DNA of 13,189 nt from Paenochrobactrum pullorum (lineage in GTDB: Bacteria; Pseudomonadota; Alphaproteobacteria; Rhizobiales; Rhizobiaceae). Every line of letters starts with the position of its first letter. The first letter of the stretch is position 1. The stretch lies in assembly GCF_041929845.1 (NCBI RefSeq), contig NZ_JBHEEH010000028.1, positions 1 to 13,189 of the forward strand, given 5' to 3'. Positions 12,534-13,189 of this stretch are shown here, one piece after another. The notes beneath the pieces are model-generated. The model did not search any database. It was given only the letters and a program-made list of their open reading frames with translations, and was not told the DNA's origin. The translations under genes and the position numbers were made by a program.

Positions 12534-13025
12534 TCAATCACTACGTGATCCAGAATTGTCTGGTTGTGTTTCTTGTGCAGACACAAATTCATTGATCAGC
12601 GTATCAAAATCTTCAAAAGGCGGAAAACCTTCATAGCTATGCGTGGCAGGTGTTTGCACCCAAAACAGCTTTTCTTTGGTCATTGTCTCTATGAATGGCA
12701 CAAACCATGTATGATCATCAAAGATGGACGGGCGCACATTGACAAATGCATCCACACCTTCGATGCGGGTAAAAATCCATGTCATGCAATGATCGCAGAA
12801 ATAATGATGCTGTTGCGGGCCATGCAGACCACCGATGACAGGATATCCCTGAGTGACTTTAAAGCCAGACGAGGGTATCATTGCGGTTAAGGAGAATGCG
12901 CTACTGCTCATGGATTGGCAGCCTGTACAATGACAAGCTGCTGTCATTATAGGTGCTTCGCTCACATCAATCTTGATTTGACCGCAACGACATTGCCCGC
13001 TCAAAGGTAGTCGAGGCATTTTCAT
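12534..13025 (-). CDS. GFA/CENP-V-family zinc protein
   Basis: A 163-residue protein with the full zinc set of the GFA (glutathione-dependent formaldehyde-activating) fold: C12-R-C14, C31-H-C33-T-G-C36 and C77-D-H-C80, plus the GxCxCGxI start and NVRPSIFDD segment. Family members include Gfa of Paracoccus, but most homologues, probably this one too, have no proven activity with formaldehyde, so the general family name is safer. The start at 13025 has AGGA eight bases upstream. Its stop is 80 bases before the FMN aptamer, and both are on the minus strand. I see no strong terminator between, so some readthrough into the riboswitch is possible. Confidence 0.88.
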   Translation of the reverse strand: MKMPRLPLSGQCRCGQIKIDVSEAPIMTAACHCTGCQSMSSSAFSLTAMIPSSGFKVTQGYPVIGGLHGPQQHHYFCDHCMTWIFTRIEGVDAFVNVRPSIFDDHTWFVPFIETMTKEKLFWVQTPATHSYEGFPPFEDFDTLINEFVSAQETQPDNSGSRSD

Positions 13026-13189
13026 CAGGAATGTCCTTTAAACAATGATGATCAGCTTAACAGTTTACTGGTATTTCGCACTTCAAACTAGAACCCACCC
13101 TGTTATAAATATTGTTTTAGCAAGTTAAAGTTGCGACGTTCCCAGCAAAATAGAAATGCGACAGGCGCTGACGACAGCCCCCATTCCGA

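Noticed and set aside
13026..13189. End of an upstream minus-strand gene at the right edge
   Set aside because: All three minus frames stop within the region, and none shows a recognisable protein end; no call is possible.
1..13189. CRISPR array, insertion sequence or toxin-antitoxin pair
   Set aside because: No regularly spaced repeats, transposase motif, terminal repeats or recognisable toxin-antitoxin pair were found.

Overview
The window looks like the boundary between a prophage (about 1-9830) and an alphaproteobacterial host chromosome (about 9830-13189). The host is probably a member of the Hyphomicrobiales close to Brucellaceae. Four things point there: an Omp25/Omp31-type barrel, two promoters with the alphaproteobacterial EcfG pattern (GGAAC-N16/17-cGTT), a SufA-like Fe-S carrier, and an FMN riboswitch in front of an EamA-type riboflavin importer (RibN family). 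Base composition looks only moderately GC-rich by eye, which would be low for Brucella itself, so I name no genus.

Layout of the phage part. The window opens inside a DUF4376 tail-fibre-type gene (1-399). It faces a leftward gene for a secreted Omp25/31-like barrel (404-1048), placed like a lysogenic-conversion gene. A rightward lysis cassette follows: a 20-codon remnant of another endolysin (1117-1179) whose stop overlaps the start of a GH108 muramidase with a C-terminal membrane anchor (1172-1915), an i-spanin (1912-2124), an o-spanin lipoprotein overlapping it in another frame (2060-2251), and a small one-TM protein that may be the holin (2258-2542). Next come a PPP-family phosphatase broken by one in-frame TAA (2638-3387), a 411-residue HTH-metallophosphoesterase overlapping it by ATGA (3384-4619), a YedI/DUF808 membrane protein (4689-5651), and a coupled nucleotide pair: a DUF7768 deoxyribosyltransferase-like protein (5687-6127) and a dNMP kinase (6124-6699). 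A bidirectional terminator closes the rightward block.

From there to the tRNA everything is leftward: an SRAP abasic-site protein (6730-7365), a YciF-type ferritin-like stress protein (7437-7928), a secreted PRC-barrel protein (8018-8590), and a small early-type operon (8735-9481) of two Cys-rich zinc-ribbon-like proteins and an 83-residue protein. That operon is driven by a TTGACA promoter with an 18-bp palindrome over its -10. The YciF and PRC-barrel genes each have their own EcfG-type promoter, so they look like general-stress cargo.

Host part. tRNA-Ser(TGA) lies on the minus strand (9830-9919) with its 3' end facing the prophage, as expected if the tRNA is the attachment site. Beyond it are a secreted NTF2-like protein (10077-10685, minus), sufA (10843-11223, plus), ribN (11295-12209, minus, TTG start) under an FMN riboswitch (12313-12454), and a GFA/CENP-V zinc protein (12534-13025, minus). 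The last 164 bases hold no gene I can support.
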